Notes: generated by a model not told the origin, from the sequence alone. Positions 30,217-40,615 are shown, counted from the stretch's first letter. The stretch: 63,977 bases of DNA from Ilyonectria destructans (GCA_020740775.1 JAHEWK010000051.1:1-63977); one strand, 5' to 3'. Made by a program: numbers and translations.

Positions 30217-31726
30217 TTATAATGAGACATTAGACCTTGAGCTCCCCCGGTCGAGATCTGTCATCGAGACCAAATGTGTCTCATCGTTATCCCCGAACTC
30301 AATAGCATACTCCCTCTGACAGATGATTCCTTCAGCGCCCGTTCGCTGCTGAGAGCCCTTCGCGTATACAGTTGTCCGCGTGTCAGACCCCAAAACCCTG
30401 CTCCTGTTGCTTGACTTGCCAGCCTCGTCTCTTCCGGTCTGACCAGAGGGGTGTTGATTAGAGGTACCCAAAATCCTCGGAAACAGCCGGGCGAGGAGTA
30501 TCCTCAGAGATGGCAGGCAGGCGCATATAATTCCGATGTTCATCTCGATAATAGACCATGTAGTGATGCCGAGGGAGCCCTGAGTAGGGTTGGGAACATG
30601 TAGTGTAAATCGAATAAGGGAGTGTAGGCGAAGAATGCTGATAATCGTCACACTAGAACCAGGTTAGATTGATTCTGGGAAGAGTGATGGGGAGAAACCT
30701 ACAAGGTCCCAACGCAAAACATAATGCCAACTCCAACCTTCTTTTTCCAGTCCAAGTTCAAAGCCTTCAACTGTGATAGAGGGACTATCAACATCCAGAT
30801 ATCAATGGCAATGCCCACAGCTGCATGACTCCAAACTATGGCATTTGAATTGGCGCAATGCCCTTGATGTTCACCATCCCACTGATTCCAGAAGTAGCTG
30901 ACAGGCTGGCATTGGAAACCAAAAGCAAGACAAAATGCAATACCAGATACAGCATTAAGTATGACGGTGCCCCATAGGGTCCGGCGGACACTTTGAGTTG
31001 GGAAGATGCGGAGGTAAAAGAAAAGCAGAGAAAGCTTTAGCAATGGGAGCGTTGCCATATAGGCAAAGCCTCCAGCATATAAATATATGCCAAATGTAGT
31101 TATGTCGGCGGGGGATAGGGTCCATATGTCTCGGCCGAGCCCGTGGGGTATAGTGCCACAGACCATAAAGAACATGTTAATGAAGCATGTTAGGTAGCTG
31201 AGGAGGATGAACCAGTCGTCGAGCCAGATCGGGGCGCCCCAGAAAATCTTGGCAGAGAATCTCTGGAGCACGAAAAGCGCAGAGATGATTGCGAGTGCGA
31301 TAGCCTGTACAAAAGCTCCCCGCGAATTGTCGCGGACGGGCGCACCGCAGCTGGTCTGGCTTGAATTCGTGGCAACTTGAGGGAAGTTAGTCGGCATAAG
31401 ATGGAAATCGTTCAGGCGACATACTGAGAGATTCCTTCACAGTGCAGCTCTTTGTTATGCAACCCGCCGCCTCCATCTGGAAGGCTTGGTTGGAGCAAAG
31501 ACATCCTTGGTCCGTATCCTTGCATGTCGAGTTGGCCATGGCGGTAGTAAAACACTGGACCTGAAGGGGGTGGAAATTGAGCAAGGTTCGATGAGTTGGT
31601 GTCGCTTGGACATGACAAACTTACCGCGCAATCGGGCATCCCAGTAGGCACAGATGGTGATGCTGATGCGGTCTGTGCGAGTGCCAGGAGGCAAACCCGC
31701 ACGGAGAGTAGCCAAAGGGCTTTCAT
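30217..31726 (-). CDS. CFEM-domain, Pth11-like seven-helix receptor, 448 aa
   Basis: Exons on the minus strand are 31726-31625, 31560-31425, 31375-30703 and 30652-30217, with GT-AG introns of 64, 49 and 50 bp. Joined length is 1347 bases, in frame. A signal peptide (MKALWLLSVRVCLLALAQTA) leads to a CFEM domain with eight cysteines (PDCA, QCFTTAMANSTC, QGCLC, AGCITKSC, SQTSCGAP). A rhodopsin-like membrane region follows: QAIALAIISALFVLQRFSAK, WLDDWFILLSYLTCF, LLKLSLLFFYLRIFP, FGFQCQPVSYFWNQWDGEHQ and IDIWMLIVPLSQL. It ends in a polar tail. Such proteins sit in the plasma membrane and in some plant pathogens sense surfaces (PTH11); the ligand here is unknown. All splice sites agree with family conservation. 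Confidence 0.88.
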
Positions 31727-32457
31727 CTCTAATATGAGGAGGCCAGCGACTGGCGAGGGTCGCGATAATTGAGAGGGCAGAGAGGGATGAGCTGTATATG
31801 TAGATTGCTGTTGAGTTGTGATACAATACAATAAGGGGTTTGACAGCTCTGGCAGAGTTATTGTCACGCACATGCTTTAAAAAGCTAGACTACGGAACCT
31901 TTATGTGGCGTTTGCCAGCATATCAGATGGCTGCGAATAAGATTACCCGCTACGGAGAGTCCGGCATTACGCTAAGTCGTTAGGGGACAGACAGTTGCAG
32001 GGTGACAACGAGGAATCGTCGCTAAGCAGTATCGTGTTAGTCTGGTTGCGCGCATGACACCTCACTTACCCCGGGGCTCCCCTCAAATCCAATCGGATGG
32101 CTAGCATTTCCCCCACCGCGCTTTGACTTTTGCACTGATGGGACATGGGACGGAGGAACCCAGTGGCTGATCGGCAGCCAGCAGCGACAACACGAAGGCA
32201 ACTTCTCGGAGCCAGAACCGACCCCGACGAACTTTTAGCGGGGTGCGCGCCAGACCGGGCTTGTGGGCCACTTACTCACGTTTCCCCCGCCGTCCCAACT
32301 TAGTGGCCCATGCGGCCCAGCCCCCTTCCCCCCGCCCTTTTAGTGCGGCCGCAATGCCCATGCAGCCGCATTAGTATCCGGAGGGAGGGGAAGGGAAGGG
32401 ACGGGTTCTGGAGAGTTTGCAGGTGTGTGACAAACGGCGGTTCGCCCCAATTCATTC
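31727..32457. other. Promoter side of the receptor gene; no other gene
   Basis: The first few hundred bases should contain the promoter of the minus-strand receptor. The remainder is GC-rich and free of recognisable features up to the LTR. Confidence 0.4.
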
Positions 32458-32691
32458 TGTTGAATTGGAGGCATGTTGGAACACCAGGGCTCCAGGGAGT
32501 CACGTGAGAAATAGGGGGTGTCGGGACCGACTCGGAAGGGGCTCGCCGAGCCTCCGGCCGGATAGCCGGTATTAGGAAGAAAAGGAAAGCTAGACCTCCC
32601 GGACCTCAAGGGGCGGGAGCTACAGTGAAAAAAGATACACAATACACACACATGTTCAAGGTCATCAAGTGGTCATACGAGCTATCCAACA
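32458..32691 (-). repeat. Solo LTR-like copy, minus orientation
   Basis: This 234-bp block begins TGTTG and ends CAACA, and it is roughly 80 percent or more similar to the reverse complement of the LTR at 35776-36004. The flanking 5-mers differ (CATTC and CAAAT), so this copy may have lost its target duplication by rearrangement. It cuts a hAT transposase fragment at 32692. Confidence 0.75.
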
Positions 32692-33036
32692 CAAATAGTC
32701 GAAGATTTCTCGGAGGATGGGGTTCTCGGCGAAGGAAAAGGACTGGTTGCTACTGACGATTAATTCGACTAGCATACGCTGAAAGTGTTGCTTATCAAAG
32801 CGTGAGATGAAGCTATTCGCGATATTCTGTTCCGTAGGCTTGTTGATGTCCAGTTTCAAAACAGAGGCAATAGTCGGCTGGTTCGATTTCAGTGCGCCTT
32901 CGGATTTCAGCTGTGCTGTGCTCTTTTTCTCTCCCTCTGGTGCTGGTGTTTTTGTCACGGGCCAGGGCCTATATCCTTGCGGCTGTGCCGCAAGACGTAC
33001 TAGGCACGTGCGCGCCAGGGATGATAATCGTTTCAC
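32692..33036 (-). pseudogene. hAT transposase N-terminal fragment
   Basis: The minus-strand segment has LVRLAAQPQGYRPWPVTKTP, a lysine-rich linker and then IANSFISRFDKQHFQRMLVE and LIVSSNQSFSFAENPILREI, which matches the post-BED region of the hAT transposase at 59 kb (IKRFNKAAFQQMIVNWIVNT). It is truncated by the LTR. Nothing of the catalytic region remains. Confidence 0.65.
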
Positions 33037-33648
33037 AGCTCAGGGGCACTTGGGAACTTCTTTCTTTCTTCTTTATCTTTGATGTAAATTGCATCCTGGA
33101 CTAGATAGCTGGAATACAGTTACTAGAAGCCGTTCACACTACCCCTATTATTATAAGATCCTTAAAATCATAACCTATTATAATAAATAAAATATTATTA
33201 ACGTACATGATAATGAGTCGGGGATTTCCGGTCTTTTGGGGAATTAGGTCATTTGATCAGATCCTTGCCGCGACTAGGGCTAAGATTGACGGCTTCCTTC
33301 AACAGGAAATACCGTACCGGATAGGACCAGTGGCTTGACCCATTGGGGCCATAAATTGGGAGACCTCATGCAAGGTCTATTAGTAGGCATCATCGACCTA
33401 GCATCACGCATCGAGCATCTCATTCAATTGACAGTCTTTTGGCCTATTCTTTTGAGACCCCATCAGAGATCCATTTGATCAAATGGTATCAGCTGAGAGG
33501 TTCGTCATTTTTGCTCAATTGGGCTATTTATCAAGAATTTGATCCCGACTCTGCCCACTCTTCCCGTCACAACACTATTGCGGTCATCACAGCTCTGCCT
33601 CTGGGTGGGTTGTGTGTTCTTAGTGTCCTCTGTTCCCGCCCTCACTCA
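33037..33648. other. AT-rich spacer, no gene
   Basis: 33090-33230 is very AT-rich. A plus-strand frame at 33439-33795 overlaps the left end of the Fot relic and has no domain. Nothing more is supported. Confidence 0.4.
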
Positions 33649-33736
33649 ATAAGCGAGTCGGAAATACAAGCGAGTCGGAAAAAATTCCTCAACTCTCCTT
33701 CTTTTTATTCAATCAATCATTTCTCAACCACCAAAT

Positions 33737-35392
33737 ACGTCACAGTCGAGCAAAGAGGCAAATATCATCCTTGCCCTTCAGGCTCTTCAAAATGATCCAA
33801 AATTACGCGTCTACCCTACTGCGAGGATTTACAAAGTCCCGCCTAGTACCCTCTATGACCGACATCATGGCAAACCTTCTCGAGGCGATATTATCCCTAA
33901 TTCGCGTCGACTAACCGATCTCGAGGAACAGATCATTGTTCAATTCATTCTCGACCTGGATTCGCGAGGATTTCCCCCGCGACTGCGTGGTGTTGAAGAA
34001 ATGGCTAACCGACTGCTCGCTGACCGCAACGCGTCACCGGTCGGCAAGCGCTGGGCTTCCAACTTCGTCAGGCGACAACCAGAGCTCAAGACGCGTTTTT
34101 TTCGTAAATATGACTATCAGAGGGCCAAATGCGAAGATCCAACTATTATTCGCAATTGGTTCCGGCTCGTGGAGAACACAATCGCGAAATATGGTATCGA
34201 CCTAGCCGATATCTACAACTTTGATGAGACCGGCTTTATGATGGGCATAATCGCAAGCGGAATGGTCGTCACAGGCGCAGATAGGCGTGGAAATCCGAAA
34301 TCAGTCCAGCCTGGAAACCGGGAATGGGTTACGGTCATTCAGGCGATCAATGCGGAAGGCTGGGCGATCCAGCCATTCATCGTGGTTGCAGGCTAATATC
34401 ACCTCGCTAGCTGGTACCAGGAAAGCAACCTCCCGAGTGATTGGGCTATTGCAACAACTCCAAATGGCTGGACCGATAATGAAACAGGTCTTGAGTGGCT
34501 CAAGCACTTTAATCGGCATACAAAGAATCAATCGACCGGTCGCTATCGTCTTCTGATCCTCGATGGGCACAAAAGTCACCACTCCGTCGACTTTGAGAAA
34601 TATTGTGAAGAGAACCACATCATTACGCTATGTATGCCGCCTCATTCATCTCACCTGCTTCAGCCTCTTGATGTCGGGTGCTTTGGGCCGCTTAAAATAG
34701 CCTATAGTCGAGCAATTGAGCAATTGATCAGATGCTCCATAACTCACGTTTCGAAGACTGGGTTCTTCTCAGCCTTCTACGCTGCCCACAAAGCCGCCAT
34801 GACAAGGAGTAATATTGAGGGAGGTTTTCGAGGGGCCGGACTTGTTCCCTTGAACCCAGAAAACGTCATATCGAAGCTTGATATGCAGCTACGGACTCCA
34901 ACACCGGTGAGGGAGGAGATCAGCCTTCCCGACCCTTGGGTCTCGAAGACCCCAAAGACTATACTTGAAGCTAGCTCTCAGTCTGAATACCTCGAAAGAC
35001 GAATGAGAAGACATCAGAGCAGCTCTCCAGCATCAATTCTTGAGGCGCTGAAGTCACTTTCAAAGGGAACGAAGGCGATAATGCATCAGAACGCCCTATT
35101 GAAGTCTGAGGTCCAGATCCTTCGACAGGCAAATGAGACTCTTAGCAAACAGCGCAGAGCGAAAAGAACCCGCCTACGTAAAGGAGGGAAGATGACTCTA
35201 GATGAGGGGAGGGATGAAATGGATCAGAGAGATATTGATGCGCAGGTAGTAGCTGAATCGTCGAAAAGTGGTGGTCGAGAGAGGTCAGCGATGCCGAGGG
35301 AAAGGCGCTGTGGAACTTGTGGAAAGGCCAGTCATAATGTAAGGACCTGTCAGGTTATAATTGAGACTTCTGAAGAAGAGGATAACGATTAG
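33737..35392 (+). pseudogene. Fot transposase relic, start lost and one stop
   Basis: The frame is very close to the intact transposase at 10816 over its full length: DLEEQIIVQFILDLDSRGFP, YNFDETGFMMG, LLILDGHKSHHSVD, LLQPLDVGCFGPLKIAYS and the knuckle CGTCGKASHNVRTC. The codon where the start belongs is ACG (33737-33739). A TAA at 34394-34396 replaces the glutamine before YHLA, the expected result of CAA to TAA. The DGHES glutamate has also changed to lysine. No frameshift is present. Confidence 0.9.
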
Positions 35393-35473
35393 TTTTAATT
35401 GATTTAAGGCGTTGTGGTGTTTTTATTAAAGTTTTTATCTTAATAGTGTGGGATTTTTTCCGACTCGCTTATA

Positions 35474-35638
35474 CCGTAACAACTCAGTTAACTCTCCCAA
35501 GTAGCGCCTCCACTTTGTCTCCATATTTCCACTGTTAACCGCAAAACCCCGCAGAAGTGCCCAAAACAGCTGATCTCATTTGTCGCCCCATGTTTTTATG
35601 GGGGCCGCTACTTGGGCGAGATAACTGAGTTTCTACGG
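35474..35638. mobile_element. MITE, 165 bp, TA target site
   Basis: Terminal inverted repeats of about 33 bp begin CCGTAACAACTCAGTTAACT on the left and CCGTAGAAACTCAGTTATCT on the right strand, and both continue into CCCAAGTAGCG. TA duplications lie at 35472-35473 and 35639-35640. It has no coding sequence and is inserted in the right terminal region of the Fot relic. TA target use suggests a Tc1-mariner-type transposase moved it. Confidence 0.9.
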
Positions 35639-35775
35639 TATTTCCGACTCGCTTATATTTCCGACTCACTTATCATGTACGTTATAATTATTATAAATTA
35701 GCAGAAAATAACTATATAAAGAGAATTATAATAACTTACGGGATTAGGTATATTAAGTAAATTTTATACGTATTG

Positions 35776-36004
35776 TGTTGGATTGCTGGTATGACCAATT
35801 GATGACCTTGAACATCGTGTGTATTGTGTATCTGTTCACTGTAACTCCCGCCCCTTAAGGTCAGGGAGGTCTAGGTCTCCCTTGCTTCCTAATGCGGGCT
35901 AGCTGGCCGAGGGCTCGGCGAGCCCCTGTCGATGCGGCCTCGATAGGCCCCTATTCCTCACGTGACTTCCTGGAGCCCTGGTGTTCCATGCCTCCAATTC
36001 AACA
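35776..36004 (+). repeat. Solo LTR with 5-bp target duplication
   Basis: This 229-bp block starts TGTTG and ends CAACA and is flanked by perfect TATTG duplications (35771-35775 and 36005-36009). This is the signature of a solo LTR left after recombination between the two LTRs of a retrotransposon. Its parent is not in the window, apart from an inverted relative at 32458-32691. Confidence 0.92.
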
Positions 36005-36032
36005 TATTGGATCACTTATACCGAGGAAACTA

Positions 36033-38864
36033 CCCGTTGGCATTGTGGGGCAAGCCGCCTGCCAACCTCGTCCCGAGGTTGGTCCGGAAAACCTGTGTCA
36101 GCCCGGTTATTCTGTGTCAAGATTTTTTGCCTCACCTTTACCAAAGAGAGCCCAAAAATACACCCAAATTGACGTTTTTTAAGTCATCCACGCGCACTAT
36201 CAAAATGCCTCCTAGACGCACCGATTCTAGGGTTAAACTGCCGCCAAAGAACACTCCGGATAAATTACGGGCCGAGTTGAGAAAGGATGTGCTTGCAACA
36301 CTCAATCCAAATGTGCCCTACAACACCAGAAGGGCAGCAAAAGTTGCCTCATCACAACCCACTATTCGTGCCCTGGCGACTCAATTCAACACATCTAGAG
36401 AGACCATTCGAAGGATCATTAATACCTCTTCAACATCTTTCAGTCCCCCCTCACGCCGTGGTCGCCCCGCGCTTCTGACCGCCGCTGAAGATGCTGCCCT
36501 TGTTGCCTTCATCGTGTGGCTGGAAAAGTCCGGCTTTCCAGCTGAAAAGTCACAAGTTGAAGACACAGCCCTAGGGTTCCTACATTCTAGGGGTGTTGAC
36601 AAGGCTCGGATGTCAAAGCATTGGTATCCTGACTTCCGGTCTCGTCATCCAGAGCTTCGAAAGTCATACCTTAAGGCCGTGGATAAGGCACGCAAAGCAT
36701 TCGAAGCTTCTGACGTTGATGACATCGAGAAATTCTTCTCAAGTCTTCAGGATGTTATCCTCAACCATAATATTGGCCCTTCTGAGTGCTGGAATGAAGA
36801 TGAATGTGGTATTCGTATTGGATGCCTTCGAGAACGTATTCAGGTCCTTGTGGTCCGCACCACACGATCCCAACGCCCTGAAGTCATTGATCCTTCGAAC
36901 CGTGAGTCCTGCACACAAATTGGGGCTGCGAATGCCATCGGAATAACTATCCCTCCTTGGCTCATCTTCAAGGCCTTGCCAACTGAGTCCTGGTCTGGGA
37001 TTGATCCTATTCCAGGCATGAGGTTCGCACAGTCAGACACCGGCTTCAGCAATAAGACTATCACGTTCGAATGGCTTCATTCCTTTAATACATTTTCCTG
37101 GCTTTCTTCTGCTAAGGCTCAGCAGAAAGGGATCTCTCTGAGGGACTGGTTCGGCTGTGATGAGTGGCTTCGTGATACCATCTACCCACACAACAGATTG
37201 ACAGCACCACCAACGATCCATCAAGAAAAGGATAAAATCTATCGCCTTCTCATCATCGACGGCTTCTCCGGTCACCTAGGGTTCGAGGCAATTGAATATT
37301 GTATTCAATTTGACATCATCATCTGCATCCTGCCGTCACATTCAACACACCTTACGCAGCCCCTTGATGTTGGGGGTTTTCAGCCCTTGAAAAATGCACA
37401 TCAAAAAGAACTACGGAAATCTATTCGGGAAGGCAACCTAGCATTTAACCGCCTACAGTTCGCAACTGCTTTTAAGGCAGTCTACCTAGCCGGCTTCACA
37501 AAGCATAACATCATCTCAGGGTTCGAAAAGACCGGCATTTGGCCCACATCTGCTAAGCCTGTGATCGAACGCATCATCACCAAGCAGCGGCAACAGCGAA
37601 AGGCGATCCATCCCTCCGTTTTACAGCGGCTGCCCGTGGAAACTCGATTTCAGGATGCTCAGGATCAGATAGAACGTATCTATCAGCGCTACCAGGAGGT
37701 CATGAGCTCACCCACCTTGGAAGCTATCACCAACGTCAGCAACGTTATTGCTGAGGCCGCCCTGATGCACCGAGAACGTGAGGCCTTCTCAGCAGACCGG
37801 TTAAGTCGAATAGAGAGATATGGCAAGAGGAGGAAAACTGGTCAACGGGTAAGGCCGAGCGGTGATTTCATCACAAGTGTTGGATTTCCTGATATTCAGG
37901 CTCAACACAAGGCAACCTTAGCAGCCGCAGAGGTCAAGGCACAACGCTCACAACTGCGATCAACTCGGGCGATCATTATCCAAGAGATCACGGCCCTCAA
38001 GGCTCGATGGAGAGAAGAAAATGACTCCCGCCGAGCTCAAGGCCACCCTAAGCTAACATGGAATCAGTGGCTTGATGAGACCGACAACCGAGCCCAATAC
38101 CTAAGCCTCGAGGCTCAAAGGAAGGAACATGCCGATATTTTATCTCAGAGACCAAAGAAGTCATTTTCTGAAGCCCGACAACGAGCCTGTCAGGCCGCAA
38201 GACCGATCATTGCGATGGATCAGAGTGCCTGGCCGGACAGCGACGATGAGGTCGAATTCCGAGGTGTTGGACCCTTCCAAGATGATGATGATGATGATAT
38301 TGAGCTCGAAGGCCTTAAAGATCTAGGCGGGGACCATCTTCCAGATATAGAAACGCCGCCAGGGATAACCTCATCACCGCCCTTGGACCCCTTGGATCCA
38401 GCCTCTGACCCGGTCGATGATAGCATCACAACACCACAACTACCCGTTGAAACACCAAGGATATCAGGTTATCAGCGTGTCAAGAACGTCCTGAGGGAAT
38501 TCCGGGAGCAACAGGCAGCTGAGGGTGCGAGGGCAAATACATATTCAACGGGGTCATGACGAGTGGCTCAACTAGGCCCCTTGGACCGGGCGGATCAATT
38601 GAGGCCAAAAATGCGATTTCTACTATTTCCTTTGAATAGCTTCATTTTCAGCATTTTCGGGGCTTTCGAATGAGCCCTCGCATCGCCCAATTCCTATTAT
38701 AATGACTGTGTCGCAAAGTCTGAAAGATCGCGATCGTGAAATGGTCCATTTTACAGCATTAAGGATCCCAAATTCAATGACACACATTTTCCGGGCTGAC
38801 ACAGGTTTTCCGGACCAACCTCGGGACGAGGTTGGCAGGCGGCTTGCCCCACAATGCCAACGGG
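36033..38864 (+). mobile_element. Pogo-type transposon with 74-bp perfect inverted repeats, intact
   Basis: The 2832-bp element is bounded by TA (36031-36032 and 38865-38866). Terminal inverted repeats start CCCGTTGGCATTGTGGGGCA and are identical over 74 bp (36033-36106 and 38791-38864). Inside the repeat is a small palindrome, AACCTCGTCCCGAGGTT. One open transposase gene fills most of it. Identical ends and an undamaged gene indicate a recent insertion. Confidence 0.94.
36205..38559 (+). CDS. Pogo-type DDE transposase, 784 aa, intact
   Basis: The ATG at 36205 (MPPRRTDSR) is preferred; an in-frame extension further upstream would translate the terminal repeat. The N-terminus is basic, with a helix-turn-helix (TIRALATQFNTSRETIRRII) and a CENP-B/Tc5-like part (LTAAEDAALVAFIVWLEKSG; HWYPDFRSRHPELRKSYLKA). 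The catalytic core has CWNEDECGIRIG, LLIIDGFSGHLGFEA and STHLTQPLDVGGFQPLKNAH, with the three acidic residues in the expected order. After it come a long helical region (ITALKARWREENDSRRAQGH) and an acidic Asp-rich segment near DDDDDDIELEG. It is longer than usual Fot proteins because of the C-terminal extension and lacks a CCHC knuckle. Confidence 0.92.
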   Translation: MPPRRTDSRVKLPPKNTPDKLRAELRKDVLATLNPNVPYNTRRAAKVASSQPTIRALATQFNTSRETIRRIINTSSTSFSPPSRRGRPALLTAAEDAALVAFIVWLEKSGFPAEKSQVEDTALGFLHSRGVDKARMSKHWYPDFRSRHPELRKSYLKAVDKARKAFEASDVDDIEKFFSSLQDVILNHNIGPSECWNEDECGIRIGCLRERIQVLVVRTTRSQRPEVIDPSNRESCTQIGAANAIGITIPPWLIFKALPTESWSGIDPIPGMRFAQSDTGFSNKTITFEWLHSFNTFSWLSSAKAQQKGISLRDWFGCDEWLRDTIYPHNRLTAPPTIHQEKDKIYRLLIIDGFSGHLGFEAIEYCIQFDIIICILPSHSTHLTQPLDVGGFQPLKNAHQKELRKSIREGNLAFNRLQFATAFKAVYLAGFTKHNIISGFEKTGIWPTSAKPVIERIITKQRQQRKAIHPSVLQRLPVETRFQDAQDQIERIYQRYQEVMSSPTLEAITNVSNVIAEAALMHREREAFSADRLSRIERYGKRRKTGQRVRPSGDFITSVGFPDIQAQHKATLAAAEVKAQRSQLRSTRAIIIQEITALKARWREENDSRRAQGHPKLTWNQWLDETDNRAQYLSLEAQRKEHADILSQRPKKSFSEARQRACQAARPIIAMDQSAWPDSDDEVEFRGVGPFQDDDDDDIELEGLKDLGGDHLPDIETPPGITSSPPLDPLDPASDPVDDSITTPQLPVETPRISGYQRVKNVLREFREQQAAEGARANTYSTGS

Positions 38865-39308
38865 TAAAGATTGTCAGTTGCCTCAAGATAAGTTCGTCAG
38901 TTACCCTATATCGTGCTAGCGCCCCTCTTATTTCCCACCTATTAGAGTTCGTCGGTTGCCAACCGACGCAGCATATTGTGTCAGGGGCCTTACGGAGTAC
39001 GCTAGGCATGTCACGCGCTGGGCGTGTCACGCGCCCGGCATAACAATCCCTCCTACCTTCCGCGATAATGCTACCCTATAGCACGGAGGAGGGATGAAGA
39101 TATACGCTAAGCCAAAAGAGGCAACGTCCGTATTTTCTTTCCTATTCCAGTTAAAATGCGTGACTCTAATTGGCTACGAAGTGTATTATATAATCGATAA
39201 TTTATATCAAGCGGATTCAATCGAAGAGCTTTGGAAGATTGATTGATTGATACGGAGACCTGAGCTCGACTTGATTGAAACTTGACTTCCTTGATTGGTA
39301 TGGATTGA
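38865..39308. other. Spacer with short palindromes, no gene
   Basis: A perfect small palindrome CGTCGGTTGCCAACCGACG lies near 38951-38969. GATTGATT repeats lie at 39236-39312. No gene is supported. Confidence 0.4.
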
Positions 39309-39803
39309 TTGGAGGGCAGCGCTGTGGAAAATATCCTGGATGGTGAAGACGGAAAAAACACACGAGCGCTTGTACTCCTTGACGTTGCATATGTGCCAAG
39401 GTTCCATACGAACATCGTCAGTGCTAGGAGACTTGCGGGGAAAGGGTTATGGCATTGCGGAGTCGACAACACGCTTCGAGCAGGAACCTATGGGGATAAC
39501 GATATCCTCTGTCGGCTTACCGACCACTACGACCTCGATGTAGTCGAATACAAGCCCATTTCCTGCCCCTACTTCTTGCTCCCGCAATCACCCATCTCAG
39601 TGTTCAACGCCTTCCAAAACGTATTCTCCTCTTTCCAAGCGGACGACGCCAAGCCAAAGCGACAGAAAACGGCGATCTCAAGGGTTCCACTTCCGCCTCG
39701 ACAGGACACTGCCGAACTATGGCATCTTCGCGCTTGCCACGCAGGGCCACAAGCGCTAGAACAACTCGTCTTACAGACGAAGGGAGTGCGGATCAAGTGG
39801 TAA
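39309..39803 (+). pseudogene. Ty1/copia polyprotein fragment (protease / GAG-pre-integrase)
   Basis: The frame contains RALVLLDVAYVPRFHTNIVS followed by ARRLAGKGLWHCGVDNTL, a typical copia protease-side block, and ends with the GAG-pre-integrase motif TAELWHLRACHAGPQALEQL. It has no start and stops at 39801-39803 before any integrase core. It is a truncated scrap with no LTR attached. Confidence 0.75.
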
Positions 39804-39916
39804 GTATGCTGACGAGCGCTACAAAACAGTGGCTGACCATAGCCCTAAGAAGTGTTCGCGAAGGGGCCAGATCTAACAAGGTCTAAGCGCTACCCCGTGG
39901 TGGGCGAAAAAAAAAA

Positions 39917-40186
39917 GCTTTTGCCAAGTTCGCCGATATCTTCTCAAGATTGACATCTCAGCCAGCAAGTTTCGATCCCATATCGATCGAGGAATGGGGG
40001 AAGATCGTCTCGGCTCGAGTGGGTAGCGGATTTGAGGAAGACATCAAGCAAATGATTGAATGGATTGCTGCGGCCCCGGTCGAGAAGGTCTAGTACGGCA
40101 CAAGTGATGCATCTGAAGATTTATCATACGAGGACCTCGGCCTCAAAGCCTCAACTTTTGAGGACTGGATTCGCAGGACGCAATAG
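39917..40186 (+). pseudogene. NmrA-like protein, C-terminal relic
   Basis: The frame reads FAKFADIFSRLTSQPA, EEWGKIVSARVGSGFEEDIK, QMIEWIAAAPVEKV, then TAG (40091-40093) at a position suited to Trp or Cys, then YGTSDASEDLSYEDLGLKAS and TFEDWIRRT, ending with TAG 40184-40186. This matches the C-terminal end of fungal NmrA-family NAD(P)-binding proteins. The Rossmann part is missing. It is not adjacent to or obviously a copy of the intact NmrA gene at 62 kb. Confidence 0.6.
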
Positions 40187-40423
40187 GAAGGACCGCCAAC
40201 TGAGAGTCCATAAAGGTCGCACTATTTCAAGCTGATAGAAAGAGAAATGGAGCGCATATTGTACACATTTACTTCGTAATTCAAGTGAAACTGCAGTTTA
40301 AGCATAGAGATTAAGGAATGCCACACATGGCCTATGGGATCATGGCTTTGTGATTTGCACTCGGCAGTCGCTCTCGACCAGGGTCCACAAGAGCTCCAGA
40401 GCTTCGCTCAGGAGCTCGCGCCC

Positions 40424-40615
40424 TGTCAGACAATTGGCTCCGCAGGGATCACAGTTGGCATCGCGTTAATTGATGAGAATTATCTAAGGAGCAAGTGCTC
40501 CACGAGAAGCGCACGGTTCCCGTGCAGCTCTTATACAATGAAAGCTTTGCCGGTTTAGGCAGTAGCAGCTGCCTGCTAGGCAGCTGCAGCCACTGTAGGC
40601 AGGCCGGACATGCGA
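40424..40615 (-). repeat. Dispersed hairpin repeat R1, copy b
   Basis: On the minus strand it runs through AGCTGCCTAGCAGGCAGCTG, CCTAAACCGGCAAAGCTTTC, TATAAGAGCTGCACGG, CTTAGATAATTCTCATCAAT and TGCGGAGCCAATTGTCTGAC. It is highly similar to 53953-54133 and partly to 59903-60010 and 19477-19540. It contains two potential hairpins (AGCTGCCT/AGGCAGCT and GCACGG/CCGTGC). It is non-coding; it may be a MITE or other non-autonomous repeat. Confidence 0.8.

Larger units (their letters stand above)
33649..35682 (+). mobile_element. Fot/pogo-type transposon, decayed, with nested MITE
   Basis: The left end has ATAAGCGAGTCGGAAATAC followed by a second AAGCGAGTCGG. The right end (read inward) has ACGTACATGATAAGTGAGTC and two further ATAAGCGAGTCGG copies, ending at 35682 next to TA (35683-35684). 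The outermost bases of the left end (ACGT and so on) are missing or changed. A 165-bp MITE (35474-35638) sits between the repeat copies at the right. The transposase is broken. Confidence 0.8.

Noticed and set aside
35962..36204. Upstream extension of the pogo transposase to give 865 residues
   Set aside because: It would translate the LTR end, the TA site and the terminal inverted repeat; the ATG at 36205 lies just inside the repeat and starts a typical basic N-terminus.
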